Part shown: positions 44,093-53,362 of the stretch, in pieces
Numbering within the stretch: position 1 is the first letter of the stretch
Layout of the letters: each line of letters opens with the position of its first letter
Origin: Endozoicomonas sp. 4G
Lineage (GTDB): Bacteria > Pseudomonadota > Gammaproteobacteria > Pseudomonadales > Endozoicomonadaceae
Direction: 5' to 3'
NCBI RefSeq assembly: GCF_023822025.1
Contig: NZ_CP082909.1
Span: 1,292,001-1,356,000 of the forward strand
Length of the DNA stretch: 64,000 nt
Position numbers and translations under genes: made by a program
Notes under the pieces: model-generated
What the model saw: the letters and a program-made list of their open reading frames with translations, nothing else
What the model was told of the DNA's origin: nothing
The model's database searches: none

Positions 44093-45913
44093 ATGTCTCA
44101 TACCATTCGCTTACCCTGTCACAGAGTGATCACAGTGAATAATCCAGACTTGCTGGGTGATGTCTGTGACAACGAAGTGACCTTTCGCTATATCGGTTTG
44201 CATAACGATCCTATAGCAGACAACTATCCACTATTCACCAGTGAGTTTGATTTCGAGCAGGGTGCAACTTTGCTGGGGGATGGCTTTCAAATGTTGGCGC
44301 AAACCTCAGGGACCTATGACAAACCGGTCGATATTGGTCGTTGCCCGGATAACGACAGCAGTTACCGGATTTATGGAGAGCAGCAGGGTAAGCGTTACTA
44401 CAACTATCTGGTTATCGAAGAGTCAGCGGGGTACACCCTGTTTGGTTTTACCTGTTGTTATCGCTATGCCGGCTATTTCGAAATCATCAGTGACGAAGCG
44501 GGTATTGTTATCTCAGCCTGTATCGACGGGGAGGGCACTTCTCCCCAGGACTGGGACAGCAAAGAGTTGGAAGCGGTGGCTGTGCTAACTGGAGACTCTC
44601 TTGCTCAACTGTATCAACAATACGCAGGGTTGATCGCTCAGCATCATCCTGCAAGGGCGGGCGTCCGGCAGCCAGCCCCCATCGGTTGGTGTTCCTGGTA
44701 CGCTTATTATGCCGATGTTACCGAAGATAATATTCGCCAGAACCTGGATGCCATGGCAGGTGATCTCAGCGACCTGGAATGGGTGCTGCTGGATGATGGT
44801 TATCAGGCGTTTATGGGCGACTGGCTGTCTCCGTCGGATAAATTTTCCGGAGGTGTGAAGGAGTTAATAGCGGATATCCGGCGCAAGGGAAAAAAACCGG
44901 CGATTTGGCTTGCCCCGTTTATTGCCCAGCCTGAGTCACAACTGTTCAGGCAGAATCCATCCTGGTTTGTTCGTCATGAAAATGGTGATCTGCTCAAAGC
45001 CGAAGATGTGACCTATGGAGGCTGGCGTTGCACTCCTTGGTATGTATTGGATACCTCTCACCCTGAAGTACAAAATCATTTAACCCGGGTTGTCAGAACT
45101 ATGCGGGAAGAGTGGGGTGTCGAGCTGTTTAAACTGGATGCCAATTATTGGGGAACGCTCAAAGGAAAACGTTACCAGAGCGGCGTCACCGGAGTGCAGG
45201 CCTACCGAATGGGTATGGAGGCGATCGCCAAAGGCGCTCAGGATGCCTGGTTGCTGGGGTGTAACGCGCCCATGTGGCCATCTCTAGGGCTGGTTGATGC
45301 TATGAGAGTCTCTGATGATGTCGAGCGCGATGCCCAGCGGTTTGAGCAAATTGCCAAAGAAACCTTTTATCGCAGTTGGCAACATCGTCAGTTGTGGCAA
45401 ATCGATCCTGATTGCGGAACCTTTGTTTCGCTTGTGGATCAAGCAGCAGATCCTTGCCATTACGACTTTCACCGTAATGTCCTACTGGCCAGTGGTGGGC
45501 TTCTGCTTTCAGGTGACCCGCTGCCCGACCTCACTCCGTTTGCTAAAACGACGTTGCGTAAATTGATGTTGCGCCATGGTTATAGCCAAGAGGCTGCCCG
45601 ATTTACCTCGCTGTCTTTGCATCAGGCTGCTCTGCAATTGGCGGAGGGTAAGGAACTGCATTGTTTATTCAACTACAACGAAGAGGCCAGGGAGGTGACA
45701 TTGACCTCTGGTCACCCTGCATTCTGGTACGATTATTGGACGGGAGAGAGGCTCACTGAGGAGCCTGTTCAAGCTATAGAGCTGTCATTGGCAGCGGGGC
45801 TGACGAGCCGTGCAGTTGTCAGCCTATCTCCTCTTCAAAAACAACTTCTGAACGATGCGACAGGGTTAAAAAGTGACCATATTGCTTTTCAAGCTGATCC
45901 CGCTTTAGCTTGA
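44093..45913 (+). CDS. Glycoside hydrolase family 36-like alpha-galactosidase
   Basis: The 606-residue protein has the clan GH-D TIM barrel: GWCSWYAYYADVTEDNI, WVLLDDGYQAFMGDW, KPAIWLAPFIAQPES, and the nucleophile in LFKLDANYWG. The acid/base aspartate lies in MRVSDDVERDA. A beta-sandwich N-terminal domain precedes it. These enzymes release alpha-linked galactose, or related sugars, from oligosaccharides. No signal peptide is seen, so it would act on imported sugar. The final 95 bp overlap the convergent acyl-CoA synthetase gene. It has no transporter next to it. Confidence 0.85.
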   Translation: MSHTIRLPCHRVITVNNPDLLGDVCDNEVTFRYIGLHNDPIADNYPLFTSEFDFEQGATLLGDGFQMLAQTSGTYDKPVDIGRCPDNDSSYRIYGEQQGKRYYNYLVIEESAGYTLFGFTCCYRYAGYFEIISDEAGIVISACIDGEGTSPQDWDSKELEAVAVLTGDSLAQLYQQYAGLIAQHHPARAGVRQPAPIGWCSWYAYYADVTEDNIRQNLDAMAGDLSDLEWVLLDDGYQAFMGDWLSPSDKFSGGVKELIADIRRKGKKPAIWLAPFIAQPESQLFRQNPSWFVRHENGDLLKAEDVTYGGWRCTPWYVLDTSHPEVQNHLTRVVRTMREEWGVELFKLDANYWGTLKGKRYQSGVTGVQAYRMGMEAIAKGAQDAWLLGCNAPMWPSLGLVDAMRVSDDVERDAQRFEQIAKETFYRSWQHRQLWQIDPDCGTFVSLVDQAADPCHYDFHRNVLLASGGLLLSGDPLPDLTPFAKTTLRKLMLRHGYSQEAARFTSLSLHQAALQLAEGKELHCLFNYNEEAREVTLTSGHPAFWYDYWTGERLTEEPVQAIELSLAAGLTSRAVVSLSPLQKQLLNDATGLKSDHIAFQADPALA

Positions 45914-47480
45914 GTGTCGGAGTGAGCAGGTTATTCTCAATGCTCCAGGCTGTTTTAGTGACTATGATGTGGTCCAGCTTTTCATGAGCTTCCAGTTCGT
46001 CGTTGACTGATCTCATCGTGCTGGCCAATTCTTTTTTCTGTTGGTCGCGATGTTTGGAAGAGCCTTCTCCCAGTACAATCATTGCGATGGGTTGTTTGCG
46101 ACCGATACCCATAACACACACTTGCTCGATATTCGGGTTACGACCCAGGCTCGACTCGATAGGTACTGGAGAAACATATTTTCCTTTGCTGGTTTTAAAT
46201 TGTTCTTTGAGTCGGCCAATAATTTTCCATGAACCGTCAGGGCTTACCACGGCTTTATCACCTGTTTTAAACCAACCGTTTTCAAAGGCTGCCTCTGTTG
46301 CTTCAGGGTTGTTGTAGTAGGACTGAAACACGGCTTCTCCTCGAATCAATATTTCACCCTGCTCGGAAAGTGACATTTCGACGCAAGTCTGAGGAGAGCC
46401 AATTGTGCCAATATGATCGAGTTTGAAGGGAAGGTTGCAACAGGATAAGCCTGAGGTCTCTGTCATGCCCCAGCCTTCGCTGATACTGATACCCAGCTTA
46501 TGGAACCACTTCAAAATTTCCGGAGATATAGGGGCGCTGCCAGAACCAAAGATTTTAGCTTCTTGCAGACCCAGAGCCGTGCGAATTTTTTTTGATACCA
46601 GTTTACCTACAAAGGGGATTTTCAAGAGAGTTTGAAGCTTTTCATTAGGCATTTTCGCCAGAATTTGTGACTGGAATTTAGTCCATAATCTGGGGACCGA
46701 TAAAAAGGCAGTGGGGCGTGCATAGCGAACGTCGTCTATAAAAGTATCCAATGACTCAACGAAGAAAATCTCAGTAGGGCGGTAAATGGAGGGCAGTTCA
46801 ACCACGCATCGCTCAGTTATATGGGCCAGCGGTAAATAAGACATCACACGTCTATCTTTGCCAATTAAAAACTTCTCACCAGCGGCTATAGCTGAAGAAG
46901 CGACATTTCTCTGGCTGATCATAACGCCCTTGGCAAGACCTGTACTGCCTGAGGTGTAGATAAGAGAAAACAGATCGTCGATATCTGGATTGTGGAGCGT
47001 TTTTAATGGCTCATAAGTACTCAGCCAGTTGAGCCACTGCTCTTTGCAATCAAGTGTAGGGTAGGGAAAGGAGATGCTAAGAAAGTCATCCGACACAGCT
47101 TCTGAAAGTGCTTCTGAAAGCGCTGCGCAGCTATCCAGTTTGCCAACAAAAATAGCTTTGGCATCACTGTGTTCAAGTACATATTGTATATTTTCTGCCC
47201 CGGCTGTGGGGTAGATGGGCACGCTGATTAAGCCTGCCATCATGATGGCTAAATCACAGATATACCATTCAGCTGAATTCTTGGCGATGATGGCTACTTT
47301 ATCGCCTTTTGATAGTCCGTTTGACAGAAGTCCCTGAGCGATCCTGCGGGCTTGCTCATCGGCTTCTCCCCAAGTGTAAGAAGTCCATTGCCTGTTATCA
47401 GGCTGATTAAGCCATACCTGATCGGGATGTCTGTTGACATTGAGTTGAACTTGTTCCAAAGGGGTTCTGAGACTTTTCAT
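45819..47480 (-). CDS. AMP-binding long-chain acyl-CoA synthetase-like enzyme
   Basis: A 553-residue member of the adenylate-forming superfamily. It contains the phosphate-binding loop LIYTSGSTGLAKGVM, the YLPLAHITER and GWGMTETSG motifs, WFKTGDKAVVS, and GRLKEQFKTSKGKYVSP with the C-terminal hinge. It has TPTLKLKRDQLEKQYG near the end, typical of FadD15/long-chain ACS proteins. It activates fatty acids to acyl-AMP and acyl-CoA; chain length cannot be told from sequence. Transcribed leftward; its 3' end overlaps that of the alpha-galactosidase by 95 bp. Confidence 0.88.
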   Translation of the reverse strand: MKSLRTPLEQVQLNVNRHPDQVWLNQPDNRQWTSYTWGEADEQARRIAQGLLSNGLSKGDKVAIIAKNSAEWYICDLAIMMAGLISVPIYPTAGAENIQYVLEHSDAKAIFVGKLDSCAALSEALSEAVSDDFLSISFPYPTLDCKEQWLNWLSTYEPLKTLHNPDIDDLFSLIYTSGSTGLAKGVMISQRNVASSAIAAGEKFLIGKDRRVMSYLPLAHITERCVVELPSIYRPTEIFFVESLDTFIDDVRYARPTAFLSVPRLWTKFQSQILAKMPNEKLQTLLKIPFVGKLVSKKIRTALGLQEAKIFGSGSAPISPEILKWFHKLGISISEGWGMTETSGLSCCNLPFKLDHIGTIGSPQTCVEMSLSEQGEILIRGEAVFQSYYNNPEATEAAFENGWFKTGDKAVVSPDGSWKIIGRLKEQFKTSKGKYVSPVPIESSLGRNPNIEQVCVMGIGRKQPIAMIVLGEGSSKHRDQQKKELASTMRSVNDELEAHEKLDHIIVTKTAWSIENNLLTPTLKLKRDQLEKQYGHFLTLSHRSEVVFEEEIG

Positions 47481-47527
47481 ATTATTGCTTTTCTACATTG
47501 TCTTTAACATTAGTTGATGCATGGACT

Positions 47528-48046
47528 CTAACTTGAACAGTGGGTCTGTTCAACAAATTTCAAAGGTGCCCGGCACTGGCCGCAAAGATAGACCGTACCT
47601 TTTGTTGCCCTGTTGTGGCGAATGGCGCTCAGTGGAATGGTCTTTCCTTCGCAGCTGCAACGGTATAAAAACGGTTTTTTACTGGCGTTGCTGGTGTCGT
47701 AGCTATGGGTTCTCTGGGCCGGTAGCCTGAAAATGACTTCCATAATCCATTGCCATTCTTTGCCATGGGGACGAATCTTTTTGCCGAACAGCTGGTGGGC
47801 AATGAGATGTGCGACTTCATGGCCCACGGTATGCTTCAGAAAATGCTCCTGATTTTCTTTGAACAGCTGCTTGTTGAGACGCAGGAGATTTTTTTCTGTC
47901 CAGGCCTGACCCGCAGTTTCACCCCTTAAAGTCAGGCTGACCCGTGGCCGTGGAAATCGCCTGAGACAGTGCCGCTCGGCCAGACAGTAAAGCTCACTGA
48001 TCCGTAGTTCAATGGCAGGCAAAAAGGGGCATGGTGTGTTCGACAT
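47528..48046 (-). CDS. sprT: SprT-family zinc metalloprotease-like protein
   Basis: The 172-residue protein has the SprT layout: an N-terminal helix (ELYCLAERHC), the zinc site HEVAHLIAHQ (His76, Glu77, His80), and a zinc ribbon with CSC and CGQC pairs at the end (YRCSCEGKTIPLS, TVYLCGQCRAPL). SprT resembles the protease core of eukaryotic Spartan, which removes DNA-protein crosslinks, but its substrates in bacteria are not established. It is followed downstream by an IS605-type element whose right end lies 33 bp upstream of its start. Confidence 0.9.
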   Translation of the reverse strand: MSNTPCPFLPAIELRISELYCLAERHCLRRFPRPRVSLTLRGETAGQAWTEKNLLRLNKQLFKENQEHFLKHTVGHEVAHLIAHQLFGKKIRPHGKEWQWIMEVIFRLPAQRTHSYDTSNASKKPFLYRCSCEGKTIPLSAIRHNRATKGTVYLCGQCRAPLKFVEQTHCSS

Positions 48047-48084
48047 AAGTAGACTGGCTTGAAAATGTAGGAAGGATAGGTGAA

Positions 48085-48250
48085 CTACTCGCCCCTAAAG
48101 GAGCGAGCTTCCAATACTAAGCAAGCTACCGGAGTAGTTACCGTTTTTTTCTTTTTTGACGTTTCATTGCGAGCTGCGGAAGAGGGCTTGCCCTTTCCCG
48201 ACTTACATTTCGCTCCACGTCCTTTAGTCAGCACAGGAATTCCTTTGCCA
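48085..48250 (-). ncRNA. Expected omega (guide) RNA region of the IS605 element
   Basis: In known TnpB systems the guide scaffold lies at the 3' end of tnpB and the right end. Here that region ends in the GCTCGCTCC/GGGGCGAG hairpin. The guide would be taken from flanking DNA below 48079, the sprT upstream region. This is placement by analogy; ends are not determined. Confidence 0.35.
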
Positions 48251-49530
48251 ACCAACTCCGTTCCAGAGTCCATAAAAAACCTAATTGCTCGTTTCTTGAT
48301 TACGATGCTGGCGTTTCTGTCAGCGTTGTCAAAGTGTCCACATTGACCGCAAAGAAACAGTTCTTGTGTCTTGCGGTTGTCGGGGTGAGTGTGACCGCAA
48401 TCAGCACACTCTTGACTCGTAAAGGGTGCAGGCACTTTGAATACAGCTTTGCCTGCTTTTGCTGCTTTATATCGGGTATAGGTTTCCAAGAAGTGCCATC
48501 CTACGTTGAGAATGGCCTTGTTCAGTCCGGCTTTTTGTTTCGCCTTGTTGGAGATGAACTTTCCGTTTTGATCTTTTTTTGCTTTTGGCCTGCGAGTCAT
48601 TTTTGAGGTTTTCAGATCTTCGAAAACAATGACCCTGGCCTTGCTGTCAACCATTTTACGGCTGGTTTTGTGACAGAAATCTTGCCGAATGTTGGCTACT
48701 TTCTTGTGCTGCCTGCTAATCCTGTTCTTTGTTTTCTGACGACGGTTAGAGCCTTTGGTTTGGCGAGACAAACGACGCTGAAACCTCTTTAGGTATCGCT
48801 GGCGCTTATCCATGTTCTTTGTCTGGTTTTCTGTAAAGTCGTAAGGCTTAACGCCAGTATGAACAGGTATAACAACACCTCGATCGACGCCGATAACATG
48901 CTCTTCCAGCCACTCTTTGGAAGCACCTTTAAGGTATTCCAAATGCTCTTTTTCTGTTGCTGGTTCTTCTGATCCATCGTCATAACAGAAAGAAACGGAG
49001 TACTGACCAGCCTCTTTTCTAATGTAAATGGATTTTGGTTCGTTGAATGGGCGATGAGTTTTAAACGACAAATAACCAATATTGTTGGTCTTTGTACCAA
49101 TGAAAAGACGGGTTACACCATCTTCACAGATATCGAACCGGAACACTTCATTGGTGAGGTAAATGCTACCCTTGTCTGTCTTGGCTTTTTTCTTTGGTTT
49201 GCCGCACAAGCCATTCATGTACTTCCGGTAGGTCTTATACCAGTTGGTAGCCGAGTTTCTGATTATCTGACTGGGACAATCGGATAACCAGGGTGATAAC
49301 TCTTCGCTTTTGAAATGGGCTGCCTTTGCGTCAACAGGGGCATACGTACCTATGGGGCAGTATTTTTTTGCGTAAGTGCTGTAATAGCGATGTTCATCAC
49401 ATTTTGCATTCCAGATAAACCGAGCGCAGCCCATCCACTGAGACAGAACCAGCTTTTGCTGATCTGTTGGATTGGCTTTGAGTCGGATACCTTGAAGCAT
49501 TACATAACCTGTTGAATTGAATGGCTTCAT
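48085..49530 (-). CDS. tnpB: TnpB RNA-guided nuclease of an IS605-type element
   Basis: A 481-residue protein starting MKPFNSTGYVMLQGIRLKAN; a start at 49557 would add nine residues. All RuvC residues are present: VIGVDRGVVIPV (Asp), VIVFEDLKTSKMT (Glu), and the zinc ribbon CADCGHTHPDN / CGQCGHFDNADRNAS with the final Asp. TnpB is a nuclease guided by an RNA from the element's right end, the ancestor of Cas12. The frame runs through the right-end hairpin to its stop at 48085, so the guide RNA and the last codons would share sequence. The nearly identical copy at 32559 is dead, leaving this as the only intact one. Confidence 0.92.
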   Translation of the reverse strand: MKPFNSTGYVMLQGIRLKANPTDQQKLVLSQWMGCARFIWNAKCDEHRYYSTYAKKYCPIGTYAPVDAKAAHFKSEELSPWLSDCPSQIIRNSATNWYKTYRKYMNGLCGKPKKKAKTDKGSIYLTNEVFRFDICEDGVTRLFIGTKTNNIGYLSFKTHRPFNEPKSIYIRKEAGQYSVSFCYDDGSEEPATEKEHLEYLKGASKEWLEEHVIGVDRGVVIPVHTGVKPYDFTENQTKNMDKRQRYLKRFQRRLSRQTKGSNRRQKTKNRISRQHKKVANIRQDFCHKTSRKMVDSKARVIVFEDLKTSKMTRRPKAKKDQNGKFISNKAKQKAGLNKAILNVGWHFLETYTRYKAAKAGKAVFKVPAPFTSQECADCGHTHPDNRKTQELFLCGQCGHFDNADRNASIVIKKRAIRFFMDSGTELVGKGIPVLTKGRGAKCKSGKGKPSSAARNETSKKKKTVTTPVACLVLEARSFRGE

Positions 49531-49578
49531 GCTAGTCTGGCTAGAAATATCTGTCAAATATGAGGTTTGTATGTACGA

Positions 49579-49797
49579 ATGGAGATTGGTAGATCATGTG
49601 TATTTAGGAATAACGTACATCTAGTATTTGTTACTAAATACCGTACAAACGAGTTCAGCAGGGAAATGGTAGGCAAGCCAAAGGGAAAGTCGTCTTATAC
49701 ATTAAGGCGTGAATACTGGGAGCGCATAAAGCCGATGTTATGGGGGAAACACTTCTGGAGAAAGCCAGAGAACACCGCCTTCAGAAAAGTCTGTTAA
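49579..49797 (+). pseudogene. tnpA remnant with internal deletion
   Basis: The frame joins the TnpA N-terminus (SCVFRNNVHLVFVTKYRTNE, then FSREMVG) directly to a middle segment (KPKGKSSYTLRREYWERIKP, then MLWGKHFW). The HUH motif and catalytic tyrosine expected around these pieces are missing. It ends FRKVC at 49797, just before the left end. Inactive. Confidence 0.75.
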
Positions 49798-49993
49798 AAC
49801 TTCTAAGCGACTGTCACAGCAAGGCTAACGCCTTGCGCTGGCTAGACCCGCCCCTGAAGGAACGGGTTTGCGCCAGCATTTCGATCAAGGGGGTAGCATC
49901 TGTACAGCCTGTTTATGGCTCCAGTAAATGAAGGGGCAAGACATTAATTGCTGCCAGATGATACCGCTTAATTCATCTACCAGCGATGACGCT

Positions 49994-50605
49994 TCAGTGA
50001 CTCTGGATGTATTCAGGGCCTATCCCTATACCCCAGAAAATCACAGTAGTAATCATAATGGAGACCAGAACAACCAACCCGATGCAAAGCACTGAGCTGG
50101 CATAGACAAATCCCTGCTCCTTAGGTATCTGCATAAACGTCGGCAGACCGGAGTACAGCATCCAGGCCGAGCAGGAAGCGGCAATAGTGCCCGCGACGAT
50201 AGTCAGCCAGATCGATGGATACAGTCCGCAGAGTCCTGCCAGGAAAAGGGGGGCTGCGGCATAACAGCTAAATGCCAGCGCCTGGGCCAGAGTTACTTTG
50301 CTGCCAAAGGTTTCTGCCATCCAGTGGATGAAAGCCCCCATAACGGCAACGCCAGCCAGTATGGCCAGCCAGGCAAAAAATGCCATGTAAGCCGCGCTGG
50401 TTTCAGTTAACTTGATTACCTGATCACTGCCCGGCAGTGTCCAGCCGTTTTGAGTAGTTCCCAGGTAAGTGCAGATGGCAGGCAGGGCTGCCAGCCAGAT
50501 GACCTGGCCCAGATAGAGACGGATAATGCCGGGAGGGTGTTCCCGAATACTGCTCCACTCTTCTTCCGGATGAAAGATAAGTCCCCAGAAATGACTTAAT
50601 ATCAT
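49994..50605 (-). CDS. YIP1-family membrane protein
   Basis: With the start at 50605 (MILSHFWGLIFHPEEEW, GGAGG upstream) the protein has 203 residues and about five membrane segments (LYLGQVIWLAALPAICTYL, FFAWLAILAGVAVMGAFIHW, SSVLCIGLVVLVSIMITTVI among them). The first 25 residues with F-x-P-x-EEW and the later ALAFSCYAAAPLFLAGL match bacterial YIP1-domain proteins. Their role in bacteria is unknown. A transmembrane protein of the inner membrane is the safe reading. Confidence 0.8.
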   Translation of the reverse strand: MILSHFWGLIFHPEEEWSSIREHPPGIIRLYLGQVIWLAALPAICTYLGTTQNGWTLPGSDQVIKLTETSAAYMAFFAWLAILAGVAVMGAFIHWMAETFGSKVTLAQALAFSCYAAAPLFLAGLCGLYPSIWLTIVAGTIAASCSAWMLYSGLPTFMQIPKEQGFVYASSVLCIGLVVLVSIMITTVIFWGIGIGPEYIQSH

Positions 50606-50857
50606 GGTGCAACCTCCATTAGGGCTGTACACCAGTAGCTGGTAATACTTATAGTTTGATTCGTATTCAGCTACAAAACAGCGGTTAGTATCCTGTTATT
50701 ATTATTTACTGCGACAGGCTTGGAGCCTGGCAGTATTAGCTTCAGTGTTCCCATATTTATAACGTAAAGTAAAGCGTTATTGCCTCAGGGCAGGCTTTTT
50801 GTTGGGGCAGTGTTTGAAAAGTATCGTTTTTTTCGGGGCAGGAGAATTGCTGAAACC

Positions 50858-51691
50858 ATGATGACTAGAATTGATCGTTATTTTCTTTTGCTGCTGGCTG
50901 GGCTTGTGGCTCTGTCGAGTTGGTACAACAGAGATTTGCAGACGGTTAAGGACCCCGCAGCGAAACAGGTGGAAAAAGTCATTGAGCAGGAGGTCAGGAC
51001 TGAGAAAAAAGTTGAGAAGGACATTCCCGACTTTGCCGCCATCAAGGAAGTCGGAGAGAAGAAAAGCCAGTTCTTTGCCTACATGAAGCTCATGATTGAC
51101 GAGGAGAATGAGCGTCTGGCAGGTATCCGTCAGAAAATTAAAAGCCTCAGGGAAAAGCCGGCTCTGCATGAAACGGAAGAACAGTGGTTGTTGGATACCG
51201 CCCAGGCGTTCAGAGTGGATAAAGCGCTTAAAGTCAGTGATGAGCTTTATAATGACCTGCTGAACAGGGTGGATGAGATTCCGGTATCCCTGGCTCTGGT
51301 GCAGGCGGCCAACGAGTCGGCCTGGGGAACTTCAAGGTTTGCCGTCGAAGCGAATAATTACTTTGGCCAGTGGTGTTTTACTCCGGGTTGCGGCGTGATT
51401 CCCGGTGAGCGCCCGGAAGGTGCGACTTACGAAGTCAGGAAGTTTTCTTCACCGGCTGAATCGGTTCGCTCGTATATGTTCAATCTCAATACCAGTCACC
51501 ATTATGAGGGCTTAAGGGAGCTGCGTTCAAAAAGAAAGTTAGTAGGGCAGCCTGTTACGGGCCCGATATTGGCCCATGGGCTTTATGCTTACTCCTCGCG
51601 AGGGGTCGATTACGTGGAAGAGTTGATCGCCATGATCGAGAGTAATGATTTGCTGAAGTACGATTTGGCGGCACACGCTGACCAATATTAA
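50858..51691 (+). CDS. Bax-like glucosaminidase-domain protein
   Basis: From the ATG at 50858 the protein has 277 residues: an N-terminal membrane anchor or signal (YFLLLLAGLVALSSWY), a charged coiled-coil stretch, and a glucosaminidase domain. Recognisable elements are VSLALVQAANESAWGTSRFA with the catalytic Glu, NNYFGQWCFTPGCG, and YEVRKFSSPAESVRSYMFNL, as in E. coli Bax. Such enzymes cleave GlcNAc-MurNAc bonds of peptidoglycan, or have a structural role. An earlier in-frame start at 50780 would add 26 residues before the anchor. Confidence 0.88.
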   Translation: MMTRIDRYFLLLLAGLVALSSWYNRDLQTVKDPAAKQVEKVIEQEVRTEKKVEKDIPDFAAIKEVGEKKSQFFAYMKLMIDEENERLAGIRQKIKSLREKPALHETEEQWLLDTAQAFRVDKALKVSDELYNDLLNRVDEIPVSLALVQAANESAWGTSRFAVEANNYFGQWCFTPGCGVIPGERPEGATYEVRKFSSPAESVRSYMFNLNTSHHYEGLRELRSKRKLVGQPVTGPILAHGLYAYSSRGVDYVEELIAMIESNDLLKYDLAAHADQY

Positions 51692-51696
51692 CCATA

Positions 51697-51743
51697 CCTC
51701 CGTATTCAGACACCGGCAAAACGTCTGTTTTTGAATACGGAGG
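51697..51743. terminator. Bidirectional terminator between convergent genes
   Basis: CCTCCGTATTCA (51697-51708) pairs with TGAATACGGAGG (51732-51743), a perfect 12-bp stem with a 23-nt loop. It lies between the stop of the Bax-like gene and that of ttcA, so it can serve both strands. Confidence 0.7.
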
Positions 51744-51773
51744 GGCATTCACAAGAAAGTTGTTGAATCCTTG

Positions 51774-52694
51774 TCAGAGGTTCACAATGTTCACCATTGC
51801 AGCCTGTTCGGGTTTTTCGTCTTCATCGTTTTCATCCCTGAAGGTCAGAGGCACATCCACCGGATCAAAAGCAGTGTCGCCATCTTCAACAGGCTGGCCA
51901 TCCGCTGTCAGGTTCTTGAAATCAAACAGTGAGCTGTCCGCCAGGTGAGAAGGGGCGACATTTCTCAGGGCCCTGAACATACTCTCCATCCTGCCGGGGA
52001 AACGCTTGTCCCACTCGGTGAACATGGCCTTGATCGCCTGTCTCTGAAGATTTTCCTGAGAGCCACAAAGGTTGCAGGGAATAATCGGAAATGCCTTGAA
52101 CTCAGAAAAGCGGATAATATCTTTTTCGCGGCAGAAGGCCAGGGGGCGTATCACCGTGTGCTGACCGTCATCACTGACCAGCTTGGGAGGCATGGCTTTC
52201 ATCTTGCCAGCGTAAAACATATTCAGGAACAGGGTTTCCAGAATATCATCCCGGTGATGGCCCAGGGCAATTTTGGTGGCTTTCAGCTCGCCGGCTGTGC
52301 GGTACAGGATGCCACGGCGCAGGCGTGAGCAGAGTGCGCATGTGGTTTTGCCTTCAGGCACTTTCTCTTTGACAATGGAGTAGGTATCTTCTTCGACAAT
52401 GCGATATTCAACATTCAGGCTTTCAAGGTACTCAGGCAGAACATGCTCAGGAAAGCCGGGTTGTTTCTGATCCAGGTTGACGGCAATAACGTCAAAATTG
52501 ACCGGTGCGTAGGTCTTCAGATTCAGCAGGATATCCAGCAAGGTATAGCTGTCTTTCCCTCCTGACAGGCAGACCATGATGCGGTCACCGTCCTCTATCA
52601 TGTTGTATTCGGCGATGGCCTGGCCAACCTCGCGTCTCAGGCGCTTCTGTAGCTTGTTGAAGTGGGTTTTTGCGCTTTTTGTCTGGCTTTGCAT
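51774..52694 (-). CDS. ttcA: tRNA 2-thiocytidine(32) synthetase
   Basis: The 306-residue enzyme thiolates cytidine 32 of certain tRNAs using ATP and a [4Fe-4S] cluster. It contains the PP-loop [16 protein letters not shown] and two CxxC pairs, CALC in [13 protein letters not shown] and CNLC in [10 protein letters not shown], plus [20 protein letters not shown]. All are diagnostic of TtcA. The start at 52694 ([20 protein letters not shown]) matches the family; a longer frame to 52829 adds 45 unrelated residues. A C-terminal acidic extension ([11 protein letters not shown]) is unusual but common in marine relatives. Confidence 0.95.
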   Translation of the reverse strand: MQSQTKSAKTHFNKLQKRLRREVGQAIAEYNMIEDGDRIMVCLSGGKDSYTLLDILLNLKTYAPVNFDVIAVNLDQKQPGFPEHVLPEYLESLNVEYRIVEEDTYSIVKEKVPEGKTTCALCSRLRRGILYRTAGELKATKIALGHHRDDILETLFLNMFYAGKMKAMPPKLVSDDGQHTVIRPLAFCREKDIIRFSEFKAFPIIPCNLCGSQENLQRQAIKAMFTEWDKRFPGRMESMFRALRNVAPSHLADSSLFDFKNLTADGQPVEDGDTAFDPVDVPLTFRDENDEDEKPEQAAMVNIVNL

Positions 52695-53021
52695 GTTGAC
52701 TCTGTCTTGTCTCTCAAAGTACCCAACTTCATTTAAAGCCCGGGAAGGGGCGGTTAAACCGGGTGACTTACAACTTTGAATAATGGTAAAACGGGCCGTA
52801 TCCCGAAAATTCAAGACATTATAATCCAAGGTTTCACGTCAGGCATCAGGGATAATGACAGTGAATATCTTTTCTCCCGAATTTCACCGGACTTGTTGTG
52901 AATGATCTGTCGAAATATGGGTAACAGTAGCTATGCTTAGCTGGTAAGCAATATGCGTAAGGACTCAGCATCCAATTGTTTACACACAGAATAATCGTTG
53001 ATATTTATTCAGGGGATTTCC

Positions 53022-53357
53022 ATGGCTGATTACGAGAAATTGAAAGTCTGGTTATTGTCTCGCAGAGAAGAGTTGAATATTCGTCTCGGAAACATCAGTA
53101 AAGATGTGACTCGCAGGGCCAGTGCCGATTGGTCAGAACAGGCGCAGGAGAGGGAGAATGACGAGGTGATTGATCAGCTGGGTAATGATGCCAGGGCCGA
53201 GCTTAACCTGGTTAACAAAGCACTGGATCGCATGAATCATGATGATTACGGTTTTTGTACCAGTTGTGGTGATGAAATAGTCGAAGCCCGCCTGGCTGCC
53301 ATGCCTTATGCTGATCTTTGCATCAAGTGTGCAGAAAAGCGGGATCAGGCCAGCTGA
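53022..53357 (+). CDS. Short DksA/TraR-family zinc-finger protein
   Basis: From the ATG at 53022 (AGGGGA upstream) the protein has 111 residues. A helical hairpin (KLKVWLLSRREELNIRL, VIDQLGNDARAELNLVNKAL) is followed by a C4 zinc finger (FCTSCGDEIVEARLAAMPYA, then LCIKCAEKR). DksA-type proteins enter the RNA polymerase secondary channel. In place of the usual catalytic coiled-coil tip (D-x-x-D-x-A) it has DWSEQAQERENDEV, so its regulatory action may differ from DksA itself. It is probably one of the short DksA-like paralogues rather than the main DksA. Confidence 0.88.
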   Translation: MADYEKLKVWLLSRREELNIRLGNISKDVTRRASADWSEQAQERENDEVIDQLGNDARAELNLVNKALDRMNHDDYGFCTSCGDEIVEARLAAMPYADLCIKCAEKRDQAS

Positions 53358-53362
53358 AGCAA

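Larger units (their letters stand above)
48079..49888 (-). mobile_element. IS200/IS605-family element with intact tnpB and deleted tnpA
   Basis: The right end hairpin is at 48085-48115 (CTCGCCCCTAAAGGAGCGAG) and the left end near 49830-49888 contains AAGGCTAACGCCTTGC, shared with the copies at 32321 and 38001. The element holds tnpB leftward and a rightward tnpA remnant. It lies between sprT and the YIP1-like gene. With tnpA broken it cannot transpose without help in trans. Confidence 0.85.

Noticed and set aside
49740-49931. Plus-strand frame over the IS605 left end
   Set aside because: It consists of tnpA debris and the IS end in a second frame.
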